Assembly (NCBI RefSeq): GCF_002868715.1
Contig: NZ_PKLZ01000010.1
Location: 1-64,000, forward strand
DNA length: 64,000 nucleotides
Origin: Kineobactrum sediminis
GTDB lineage: Bacteria; Pseudomonadota; Gammaproteobacteria; Pseudomonadales; Halieaceae
Direction: 5' to 3'
The stretch's first letter is position 1. Each line of letters opens with the position of its first letter. Below, in pieces: positions 27,101-34,378 of this stretch. The notes under the pieces are model-generated. The model saw only the letters and a program-made list of their open reading frames with translations. It was not told where the DNA came from and did no database searches. The translations under genes and the position numbers were made by a program.

Positions 27101-27886
27101 ACCGCCGCGCTCAAAGACACGGAAGATATCGCCGGGCTTGATTGTCTCCCACGCGGGCAGCGGATACAGCGCCGGCAGGATACTTTGCATGGTCATTTCG
27201 GCGGTGGGCTCCACCGGCCCCGGGATCATCGCAGGCTCGCCCTCACGGGTATAGCCTTCGCCCATGATATAGCGCTTGTAAGGCAGAATACCGTTGTTGT
27301 AGGCAGCACCACCCCAGAGCATCGCCGAGGTGGCCATCAGACTGCGCTCGGCGGCCTCAATGATCGGCAAATGGCAGGCGCCACAGGCTTCCCGGGCAAT
27401 ACGATAATCCGACGGGTTGACGAAGCGGACGAACTCCGGGCTTTCCTTGTTCAGCAGGGTATAGCTACGCTTCGGGTTGGCGCTGGAGGGATAGTGCCAG
27501 GTCTCCGGAAAGCGCGGTAACACATGAGCAAGTTCCATATCGGCGCGATAGCCGCTGTCATCGGGCCCGGCGCCCTGTGCGCGGTGAACGTCGGCGTTAC
27601 CCCCATGGCAATCGGTGCAGCCCAGTTTCACCGCCGGGTTGGCGTGCATCGTCTTTTCGTCGGTTTGGGTGTGACAGCTCACGCAGCCGGCTGATTTGGC
27701 TTCCATCTGCGCACTGGTCTGGCTCTGGGGCGCGTCGGGAGCGGTCACGTATTCCCGCTCGACCGGCTTTTCGCCACCGGCACTCAGCGCCAGGCTACCC
27801 GAGAGTGCCAGCAGCACTGTCACCAGACTGGCAGCCCACCAGGAGAAAGGATTGCCGGGACGGACGGGGGAATAGTTTGTGCTCAT
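24146..27886 (-). CDS. Decaheme cytochrome c fused to a C-terminal LVIVD beta-propeller
   Basis: A 1246-residue exported protein. A signal-anchor segment (WWAASLVTVLLALSGSLALSA) is followed by ten CXXCH motifs (CVSCH, CTDCH, CGACH, CASCH, CMVCH, CVDCH, CKDCH, CYTCH, CAGCH, CEDCH) spread over about residues 70-790. From about 890 on, repeats of the LVIVD type occur (GMRVYDIAS, GLILTDVNT, GLVVVDLDQ, GLKVVDITQ, GLAIVDITR, GLKVVQLTS), a beta-propeller usually found on surface proteins. There is no lipobox. ATG 27884-27886 is used; a GTG three codons earlier directly abuts the previous stop. It is the best candidate for the extracellular or terminal electron carrier. Confidence 0.88.
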   Translation of the reverse strand: MSTNYSPVRPGNPFSWWAASLVTVLLALSGSLALSAGGEKPVEREYVTAPDAPQSQTSAQMEAKSAGCVSCHTQTDEKTMHANPAVKLGCTDCHGGNADVHRAQGAGPDDSGYRADMELAHVLPRFPETWHYPSSANPKRSYTLLNKESPEFVRFVNPSDYRIAREACGACHLPIIEAAERSLMATSAMLWGGAAYNNGILPYKRYIMGEGYTREGEPAMIPGPVEPTAEMTMQSILPALYPLPAWETIKPGDIFRVFERGGRNITNLFPETGLPNALGQLQRLEEPGRPDIRQSNRGPGTGARISVPVINITKTRLNDPHTWFSGTNDQPGDYRQSGCASCHVVYANDRDPRHSGQYAAFGHTGKTQTVDPTITQGESGHPLKHEFTRAIPTSQCMVCHMHQPNMFVNSYLGYTMWDYESDAPSMWPEKQVYPTHEEQRAVLERNPEGASPRGKWADVEFVKQVSEMNPELTDTQFADYHGHGWNFRAVFKRDRKGNLLDAEGTVVEDDDPEKFDKAVHMSSIHLDAGMHCVDCHYAQDNHGNGHIYGEVAAAVEIDCKDCHGSAKGYPNLFTSGPAALEGGTDMGAIRNPDGRLRFEWMGNTLIQRSVLDPELEWEVSLVKDSVDPQHGEYNAKAARAKLMSTDTAKQDWGPEVASSDLAHSDDDMECYTCHTSWTTSCAGCHLPIEANNKTDRHHYEGGASRNYATYNPQVSRDQMFLLGRREAAKGGKIAPVRSTSALILSSTNANREKIYIQQPPISASGFSSQAFNPHFAHTVRKTETKECEDCHLSRQNDNNAIMAQLLMQGTGFVNFVGYYAWVGGEEHVTGVQVTEWEEPQAVLGSYLHRYAYPDYFAAHQDNDATLEHGYPHSSGPASCVQHRGEYLFAAEGDKGMRVYDIASIGNKGVSQRIIAAPFSPLGQDTRIPSTNATCVVLPTNQPIHPDRNEGELMREINLEQPFHPIYDYALITDAVEGLILTDVNTLSDGEPRNNILKRDLTWNENGVLTGARHMVLGGSFAYIIADAGLVVVDLDQPLAPELVTVVPLNQGHSIALQFRYLFVTDADGLKVVDITQPRAPVLDQANVIPLAQARRMHLARTYAYVAAGSDGLAIVDITRPAKMKLLQTFRDGLDDSHDVVVASTNASLFAYIADGASGLKVVQLTSPSSQPKFYGFSPEPSPELIARYATKSPALSLSRGLERDRGVDETGGQMAVFGRIGARPLSLDEMRKLYTDKDGKPWFVEN

Positions 27887-27895
27887 AACGGCCAC

Positions 27896-29785
27896 TCAGA
27901 AAGTCAGTATCAGATTGCAGAGAAGAGAAAAGGGATCTTCGTCACCGTACAGATCCTTGTAGCCATCCCCGGCCAGTAGCTGGGCATAGGACAGACGCAC
28001 CACCACGTTCTGGCTCATGAACGGGCGCCAGATCAATGCTGCCGACAGATCCATCCCGATCTCGCGATCCACGTTTGCCTGCTGACGCGCCGTTTCCAGC
28101 ACTTCAGTCTCGGCAAATGCCAGGTAGTTGGCATTCAGGGAGAGCCGCAGTTCGGGCAGGATATCCATATCCACGCCACCACCGAGCAGCATCACGCCGG
28201 GATTGGTGAAATTGGACTGGCCATGCTCCTTGGAGGAACGCAGTGAGTTGAGAACGCCGTTACGCTGGGACAGGGCCACCCTGCCGCCACCGATCAGCGG
28301 CAGGCCCTGGCGGATGTAATAACTGGTGTCGGCGCCGGCAAACTGCGGGTTCTCGAAAATCGCGTCAAAACCGGTGCTTTTGCCGCCGAAGGGGTCGTCA
28401 TCACCGCTGCCATAGAGAAATGACAAGCGGGTCCGGATCCAGTCAAAATCCATGGACGGTTCAAGCGCAAAGAAGAACGCCTCGATATCCGAAGACTCGC
28501 CGCTGAACACGGCATCATTTTCTTCGCCCAGGGCCACATAGAAGGACGTGGTGAGGTTCAGCCGACCAAAGTGGCCGTCGCCGTTATAGCCCAGGTAATA
28601 CACATCGTATTCCCGCGGCCGCTCTTCACCCACGGATGCCGGCCTGCCAATGAACTCGTTGTTGTCGTAGAAGATATCCGTCTCGCGGTTGCGGTTATAG
28701 ATCAGTGTGGCCTGGGAGAAAAAGCCGAGGGTGGGCTGGTCCTGCCAGTACAGGTTGGCTACATACACATCGTCGTCGCGCAGGCTGGCGCCGGCATCGT
28801 TCAAGCCGCTGTTGGTGTATTTCTCCATGCGCCGGAACCAGCCCAGGTTGTACTGGAAGCGGTTGTTGTCGCGGGTGCCAAACAAGCGCACGCCAAAGGG
28901 CGCGTCCTGGAACAGGAAACCGCGGAAGTCGCTGGAGAAAGGCTGGATACCTACCCGTATGGAGTCAAAATCATAGCGCTCCGACACATCGCGCAGGTGT
29001 TTGTCGACAAAGGCCGCCTGGATACCCACATGGCTGTCGTTGCGGGTTTTGCCGTCGCGAGGGTCCGCATTGACCCCGAGAATTTCGTCCAGCTCCGTAT
29101 AGTTATAGTTGAATACCGGCGTAAAGCGGAACTCCCAGTCCGGCGGACGAAAGACGGTATCGCCCTGGTAGTAGACCAGCTCCACCGCCAGGTTCTGGTT
29201 GAACAGGTGCTGGTCAGTGCGCCCGAGTACATCAAGCGTACCGGGGCGATCAGTACTCTGGCCGCCCACCGGGGTGGGGACTTCGCGCAGTTCGAGCACG
29301 GAGTCGGCAATTGCGGTGACATTGAAAAACCAGTCACCGTGGATCGGCTTGTCGCCCTTGATGGTGTTCTGGTTGTAGGGGTCCCACCAATTGTCTTCAT
29401 AGCCCAGGCTATCGACAATGCGCCAGCGATCAGGGATTGGCACCAGTGCCACATACTGCTCTGCCGTGGGTCGCGGGGTGGAGGAATAACGCCGCGGCAG
29501 CACCGTCCGCGGGGTGGCCGCGACAGGTGTCTCGCGCAACACCTCACCGGTGTCCTCGTCCACCACCACTTCACGGTAGCTGCAATCGCGGTTGGAACCG
29601 CCGGCACGCCGCCGCGAGCTGCGCCCACGATCGCGCGCATCCAGGTCGTCGCAATAGACCACGCCGGGAGCGGATTCTTCAGCCACCACTGTTGACGGCA
29701 ACAAGGCCACCATCACCAGCGGCGCCGCCAGCGCCAGCCCAGTGATCAGAGTCGGTATGGAAGCCGGGACAATTGATCTGGCCAT
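27896..29785 (-). CDS. Outer-membrane beta-barrel of the porin-cytochrome type
   Basis: A 629-residue protein. After a signal peptide (ITGLALAAPLVMVALLPSTVVAEE) and an arginine-rich linker with an isolated cysteine, the sequence shows alternating amphipathic strands with aromatic girdles (for example WEFRFTPVFNYNYTEL and RLSLNANYLAF) and ends in Phe (LCNLILTF), the outer-membrane assembly signal. Length and position between two multiheme genes recall MtrB-type sheaths, though I see no strong sequence identity. ATG 29783-29785 is chosen because it leaves a five-base gap to the upstream lipoprotein gene; the open frame is longer. It abuts the decaheme-propeller gene. Confidence 0.75.
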   Translation of the reverse strand: MARSIVPASIPTLITGLALAAPLVMVALLPSTVVAEESAPGVVYCDDLDARDRGRSSRRRAGGSNRDCSYREVVVDEDTGEVLRETPVAATPRTVLPRRYSSTPRPTAEQYVALVPIPDRWRIVDSLGYEDNWWDPYNQNTIKGDKPIHGDWFFNVTAIADSVLELREVPTPVGGQSTDRPGTLDVLGRTDQHLFNQNLAVELVYYQGDTVFRPPDWEFRFTPVFNYNYTELDEILGVNADPRDGKTRNDSHVGIQAAFVDKHLRDVSERYDFDSIRVGIQPFSSDFRGFLFQDAPFGVRLFGTRDNNRFQYNLGWFRRMEKYTNSGLNDAGASLRDDDVYVANLYWQDQPTLGFFSQATLIYNRNRETDIFYDNNEFIGRPASVGEERPREYDVYYLGYNGDGHFGRLNLTTSFYVALGEENDAVFSGESSDIEAFFFALEPSMDFDWIRTRLSFLYGSGDDDPFGGKSTGFDAIFENPQFAGADTSYYIRQGLPLIGGGRVALSQRNGVLNSLRSSKEHGQSNFTNPGVMLLGGGVDMDILPELRLSLNANYLAFAETEVLETARQQANVDREIGMDLSAALIWRPFMSQNVVVRLSYAQLLAGDGYKDLYGDEDPFSLLCNLILTF

Positions 29786-29790
29786 AGCGC

Positions 29791-31770
29791 TCACTTCCCT
29801 GCACACACGTTTTGTGTGTCGCTGTCGATATAGGGGGTTTGCGGGCACTGGATATAACGCAGGCGGGTACCGCCCGGGGTCAGTTGATCCGCTCGCAGCG
29901 CTACCGGCGCGTTATTGATACTGCCTCCCAGTGCCTCGCCGGCCTCGTGGAGGCCGAGAAAGGCAATCATATCGTCCTGTTCGATGCCATCCCCGGATAC
30001 GCCGATGCCACCGATCAGCGTATCGCCGCGGTACACCGGCACACTGCCGGGAAAAATCTGGATACCGTTGGCGATTCGCGGCGCTGAAGATTGCGCACAA
30101 TTATCAACCACATCCACGCCGCTCAGCCCGACGACAAAAGCGACGTGCTCAATAATCCTGTTAAAGGCCAGGTCCAGCTGCAGGCCGGTGGAGAATACAC
30201 TCCACTCGTTATTCAAAAACGACTTGCTGAATGGTCCGGCGGGATTGCCGACAATGCCGTCCGGGTAAAACGGCCGCGACAGGTTGCCCCCGGCGCGATC
30301 CGAAAATGCGGTGCCGTCGGTAAGTGCCTGGGGACCAATAAAGGTCTGTGCCGCATCGACATAACTGCCGATCTGGACCTGGGCGGCGGGAGACAGGTCC
30401 GGATTAAGGTACTGTGCTGGCTGGGTAATGCCGCGCAGGAAATCGGCCGCATCCCGGGAGGAAAACAGCACCGCGGTGCGGGCTTTCTGCAAGGACACAT
30501 CGGCACCAAATACCGGCGCATCGCGGGTCCTGACCATACCGAGAACAGCGCCCCGGCTATCGACCACCGACACCGTTACCCGGGCCTGGCTACCGACTGG
30601 GCGACGGATCTGGGCCCGGCTGCGATTGGCTACGGTCAGTGCCGAACCCAGCAACTGACGCACTTCCGCGGCGCTAAACGCATCCCCAGCCAGCTCGGCA
30701 GTGTCGGAGCCGGCACGCGGCGGATAGCGATTGCCGTTGGCGGCGTCGACAAAAACAAAGGCATCGAGACCGGCGAAACCGGATGCCGGACGAATACCGG
30801 AGCCAGGCTGGCCAAAGGCCGTACCCGCCACAATCTGGCCATTGCTGTAACCAGGTACCGCGAGCAGTTGGCCGTTGTCTGCCAGACTGCCAAAATCCGT
30901 CGCCTGGGCGGGGTCTGCGGGCAAGTCGGCGAAATCTGTATCGCTGAAACGAAACACCTTGCCTTCCACCGTGATCCGGTCGGCGCGACGATCCAGCGGA
31001 GCACTGAGGCCGAAGCTCGCGGCGAGCGCGATCTGCTCGTCAAGGTCGACGTCGGTATCCAGGATATTGCTGTCAATACTGTAGCGCCCGTCCGCAATCA
31101 CCCCTACCCCGCCGACCGGCGTACCCTCTTTGTAGAGCGGAAATCCACCCGGGTCTGCGGCCAGGCCCAGCGGCGAGCGCTGGGGACCAACACTGATCCC
31201 GGCAGAGGCCTGGGTAAAATCAGAACAGGCAAGCTGGCTGAACTGCACCCCAAACAGGGGCCCGGCCGGCTGGTTCTGCTCGCCGGGATTGAAGTGTTCC
31301 TGCACAATCTGGTTGGCAGTGCGGGTACTGAACGCATTGCCCTCGCTGGACAGATAGGCACCGGTCACCGCCTTGGTGATCGCGGCCAGGGCATCGCCAC
31401 CAACGGCGACGGGCAGCACGATGCCCTCAAGACCGGTACTGATGTCGGTGGGGAAGCGGGTACTGATAGTGACATCGTTGCCCGCTCCAACTGCGCCCAT
31501 TCGGTATACCGCGAGCACATTACCCACGCGATCAACCACGGCGATGGTGGCTGCCGCCCCCAGCACCTCGGCCTGATGAACGCCGCGGGCCAGTACCTGC
31601 CGCACATCGGCTTCCGTCAGCAGGGTATCTGCGGTCGCACACTGCCCGGTACAGGCGACATCATTGGCGTCGGTCGCGGGAGAAGTACCGGTGCTGTCGC
31701 CGGCTCCGCCACCGCCGCCACAGGCAGCCAGCAAGGTGGCGCCCAACAGATACAGTAGTCCCCGCTTCAT
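29791..31770 (-). CDS. Lipoprotein with duplicated GlcG/HbpS-like domain
   Basis: A 659-residue lipoprotein with the lipobox LLAAC (Cys17) and a glycine-rich tether. Two copies of a GlcG/HbpS-like (PF03928) domain can be recognised: the first from LLTEADVRQVLARGVHQAE with TIAVVDRVGNVLAVYRMG, the second near residue 370 from AFSAAEVRQLLGSALTVAN with VTVSVVDSRGAVLGMVR. Related domains bind heme or small ligands. Lacking Asp at +2, the protein is predicted to go to the outer membrane. It overlaps the preceding decaheme gene by four bases. A redox-sensing or heme-chaperone role in the complex is inference only. Confidence 0.75.
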   Translation of the reverse strand: MKRGLLYLLGATLLAACGGGGGAGDSTGTSPATDANDVACTGQCATADTLLTEADVRQVLARGVHQAEVLGAAATIAVVDRVGNVLAVYRMGAVGAGNDVTISTRFPTDISTGLEGIVLPVAVGGDALAAITKAVTGAYLSSEGNAFSTRTANQIVQEHFNPGEQNQPAGPLFGVQFSQLACSDFTQASAGISVGPQRSPLGLAADPGGFPLYKEGTPVGGVGVIADGRYSIDSNILDTDVDLDEQIALAASFGLSAPLDRRADRITVEGKVFRFSDTDFADLPADPAQATDFGSLADNGQLLAVPGYSNGQIVAGTAFGQPGSGIRPASGFAGLDAFVFVDAANGNRYPPRAGSDTAELAGDAFSAAEVRQLLGSALTVANRSRAQIRRPVGSQARVTVSVVDSRGAVLGMVRTRDAPVFGADVSLQKARTAVLFSSRDAADFLRGITQPAQYLNPDLSPAAQVQIGSYVDAAQTFIGPQALTDGTAFSDRAGGNLSRPFYPDGIVGNPAGPFSKSFLNNEWSVFSTGLQLDLAFNRIIEHVAFVVGLSGVDVVDNCAQSSAPRIANGIQIFPGSVPVYRGDTLIGGIGVSGDGIEQDDMIAFLGLHEAGEALGGSINNAPVALRADQLTPGGTRLRYIQCPQTPYIDSDTQNVCAGK

Positions 31771-33479
31771 GGTGTATCCCCTTGCAAGATAGCGCTATCG
31801 CGCGCCAGGCGGGACAGCGTGCCGCTATCCTGGTGAAAGGCGTGGCAACTGACACAATCCAGCGCCGCGGCGCCCTTGCCCTCGGCATGGCAGCCCAGGC
31901 AATTGTCCATGGCCGGCATCAGAATGTCCGTTGCCGTACTGGATACGGAGGCCTCGTGACAGGTTTCGCAGACCTCGTCCGCACTGTCCACTGCCTGGCT
32001 GAGATGGCTGTTGTGGTTGAAACGCGCGTGCGGGAACCAGTCTCCGGTGAGCTTCACCGGCTGCACGAACCAGCGATCATTGATATCCGCGAGCCCGGTT
32101 TCCAGTACCTCATGGCAGGTAATACAGCCGGTATTGGCGAACTGGTACTCCGCCTCCTTGAGGGCTTCGGCACGGCCACAGTCAAGCCCGCTGCCCTCGC
32201 AGCTGGACGCTGAATCACGCTTGCCCGGCAGCCGGCGCGGCTTGTCGGCGGCGCGCTGGCGGCGTAGCTCGGGGTCGGTGAACTCGCGAATAAAATGGGC
32301 TTCCATCGCCACAATAGCGGCGCGCAGGTCACCGTGGGGCAGCTCCAGTTCAGGCTCGAACATGTCAAAATTCAAGCCGTGGCAGCTGCGGCAGTGGGCG
32401 TCCATGGTGATCGGCTCAAAGTGCTCGCCGTCATCTTTCGGCGTGTGGCAACTGGCGCAGTCGAGGGCCGCGCCCGTGCCTTCGTGCTGCACCTTGCTGG
32501 CATCCAGGTGAATCTCGTGATTGAACTTGAGATTGGATTGCTCACGCGCGGTCTCGTCAGTCGGCAACACCCGGCGAAAATCCCAACCGTGCGCGCCGCC
32601 TGGTCCCTGGGGCTCCAACAGCGCCAACCGGAATTCGGGATGCCCGGCGCCGGTAAAGGCATTTATTGCACCCATCGCGGGCTGCCCTGCCACTTCCCAG
32701 TCACCCGGCGTAGCGTGGCAATCGACACACAGCCCCTTGTCCTGGCGGGAGATCAGCGCCGGCTCGTTGTGTTCCCGGTGGCAGGAGGCGCAGCGGACTT
32801 CCGCAAAATGATGCGCTTCATGCACCGCGAGGTCTGCATGTTCGTTAATCCCGCGATGGCAATCAAGACAGGCCCCGTCCTGAACCATGACAAAGGGTTC
32901 CTGGTGGCAGGCCTGGCATTCCAGCGCAACGCCCGATGCCTGGTGCGCAGCAACCAGGGGACCACTGGACCAGAGCCCGTCGTCAGGCAAGGGGGTGCTG
33001 CGCAAGGTGTCCGCAACCTCGTCACTGAACAGGCCCAGGGCAGGAATAACCAGCCCGACTACCAGTACCAGCAGGGCCAGTATCCAGCTGGCACGACGGA
33101 TGTTCCAGGTATGGCCATCCAGGCCGATATCACCGGCAAAGGCACTCGCCGGTTTGCCCTCGGCAACCAGTTGCAGGGCAAAATCAAAACCGGGGGGTGG
33201 CGGGATCACCTCCAGTGCGTAACCGGGCAGGGCGAATTGATCGCCAACGTTTACCGAGGCTTTGTTGGTCGCCGCACCGTCGACACTGATAATGGCTTGC
33301 CGGGCACTGACGCGGGCACTACCACTGCCGGTAGCCGTAATGGTAATGCCGCCGCTAAAACCCGGCAGCGGCACCATGGCGGCGGCATCGCCCCCCAGGG
33401 TGAGTTTGTCGCCCTGGTATTCCGTTTCCAGCGCCTCTGCGTTACCACGGCCAGTGAGCTTACGAACCAGAAAATACAT
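31767..33479 (-). CDS. Inner-membrane decaheme cytochrome with FHA-like N-terminal domain
   Basis: A 570-residue protein. Residues 1-110 form a compact beta-rich domain (KLTLGGDAAAMVPLP ... VNVGDQFALPGYALEVI) that resembles a degenerate FHA fold without the phosphate-binding Ser/His. One membrane helix (ASWILALLVLVVGLVIPALGLF) follows, then ten CXXCH motifs (CQACH, CLDCH, CASCH, CVDCH, CASCH, CRSCH, CITCH, CETCH, CLGCH, CVSCH). Topology would place the N-domain in the cytoplasm and the hemes in the periplasm. ATG 33477-33479 follows the previous stop by four bases. It is the natural carrier between the inner-membrane protein and the outer-membrane module. Confidence 0.85.
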   Translation of the reverse strand: MYFLVRKLTGRGNAEALETEYQGDKLTLGGDAAAMVPLPGFSGGITITATGSGSARVSARQAIISVDGAATNKASVNVGDQFALPGYALEVIPPPPGFDFALQLVAEGKPASAFAGDIGLDGHTWNIRRASWILALLVLVVGLVIPALGLFSDEVADTLRSTPLPDDGLWSSGPLVAAHQASGVALECQACHQEPFVMVQDGACLDCHRGINEHADLAVHEAHHFAEVRCASCHREHNEPALISRQDKGLCVDCHATPGDWEVAGQPAMGAINAFTGAGHPEFRLALLEPQGPGGAHGWDFRRVLPTDETAREQSNLKFNHEIHLDASKVQHEGTGAALDCASCHTPKDDGEHFEPITMDAHCRSCHGLNFDMFEPELELPHGDLRAAIVAMEAHFIREFTDPELRRQRAADKPRRLPGKRDSASSCEGSGLDCGRAEALKEAEYQFANTGCITCHEVLETGLADINDRWFVQPVKLTGDWFPHARFNHNSHLSQAVDSADEVCETCHEASVSSTATDILMPAMDNCLGCHAEGKGAAALDCVSCHAFHQDSGTLSRLARDSAILQGDTP

Positions 33480-33483
33480 CGCG

Positions 33484-34377
33484 CTACCAGTAAATAAAAA
33501 CAGCGACAATGTGGACCAGCAAGGCAACCAGCAGTCCAATCGTCAACGGAATATGAAAGTACAGCCATATCTTCAGCAGGCCGCGCAGCTGCACTTCCCG
33601 ACGCAGTTGCTGGAGCACCACCTGGCGCCTGCCAAACAGGGCCAGCAACTCGTTGAGCAGCTCTGCCTCCGACTGCTTGTGCGCATCCGGAATACGGGTC
33701 GCCAGGTGCCTGATCACTAACTGTTGGCCCTCATTGGCCACGACCTTGCCCTGTTCGCCACCGCTCCCGGGCACTGCCACCCGGGAACGGTCCCGGGCTC
33801 GCAGTTGCTGCCAGGCCGAACCGCCAACGCTGGTTAATTCCAGCGCACTGGTCATCAGGGATTGCAGGTTGGCATCGCAGCGCTGTGAGGTATCGCGAAT
33901 ACGGGTATCAAGCCTCGCCAGCTCATCCAGCCTGCCCTGCTGGTCGGTGCCGGACTCAAGCGTCGACAGCTGGCCGGGCAAGTGAAGGTACGCATACAGG
34001 CCATAAAAACCCGAGACAATCACCAGGCACATCAGCACATAGGCGAGAGTGTGCACATTGAAGCCGAACTGCAGGGCACAGTGCAGGGTCGCCACGACCA
34101 ACAGGAGAGTACCCAGATACACATGGGCAGATGCCCACCCCTGGACTGTACCCATAGTGGAAGAATAACTGCGTTTGCGTACTCCCAGGGCACTGAGCCA
34201 GAGGATCAGTAACGCTCCCGCGGTGCCCAGCACATAGCCCTGCCAGGTACCGCCATTCGGCGGCTGGATGGCATGGGCACCGCCCTGGGTCAGGTACAGA
34301 GCTATACTCGCGACCAGCGCCAGCAGGGCCCACCTGAGATATCGGTACTGTTGCCAGCCCAGCAGACTTTCCCGCAT
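33484..34377 (-). CDS. Five-helix membrane protein, probable b-type heme quinol/electron-transfer subunit
   Basis: A 297-residue inner-membrane protein. Helices lie near residues 12-31, 45-65, 77-98, 105-127 and 265-297. Histidines sit within or next to helices 3 to 5 (SAHVYLG, VATLHC, NVHTLAYV, YFHIPLTI, ALLVHIV), a spacing compatible with bis-His heme b as in ferric-reductase-like or cytochrome b561-like folds. A helical soluble loop of about 130 residues separates helices 4 and 5. The open frame is longer, but its first 80 codons overlap the upstream gene in another frame; ATG 34375-34377 is the start. It would pass electrons across the membrane between the ferredoxin fusion and the decaheme. 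Confidence 0.7.
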   Translation of the reverse strand: MRESLLGWQQYRYLRWALLALVASIALYLTQGGAHAIQPPNGGTWQGYVLGTAGALLILWLSALGVRKRSYSSTMGTVQGWASAHVYLGTLLLVVATLHCALQFGFNVHTLAYVLMCLVIVSGFYGLYAYLHLPGQLSTLESGTDQQGRLDELARLDTRIRDTSQRCDANLQSLMTSALELTSVGGSAWQQLRARDRSRVAVPGSGGEQGKVVANEGQQLVIRHLATRIPDAHKQSEAELLNELLALFGRRQVVLQQLRREVQLRGLLKIWLYFHIPLTIGLLVALLVHIVAVFIYW

Positions 34378-34378
34378 C

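Noticed and set aside
27896-29785. Calling the barrel MtrB
   Set aside because: Position and length fit, but the MtrB N-terminal CxxC motif and clear sequence similarity are not visible, so a neutral name is safer.
30091-31758. Plus-strand frame of 555 codons opposite the GlcG/HbpS-like lipoprotein gene
   Set aside because: It is a shadow of the lipoprotein gene, which has a lipobox and domain similarity; the shadow has neither.
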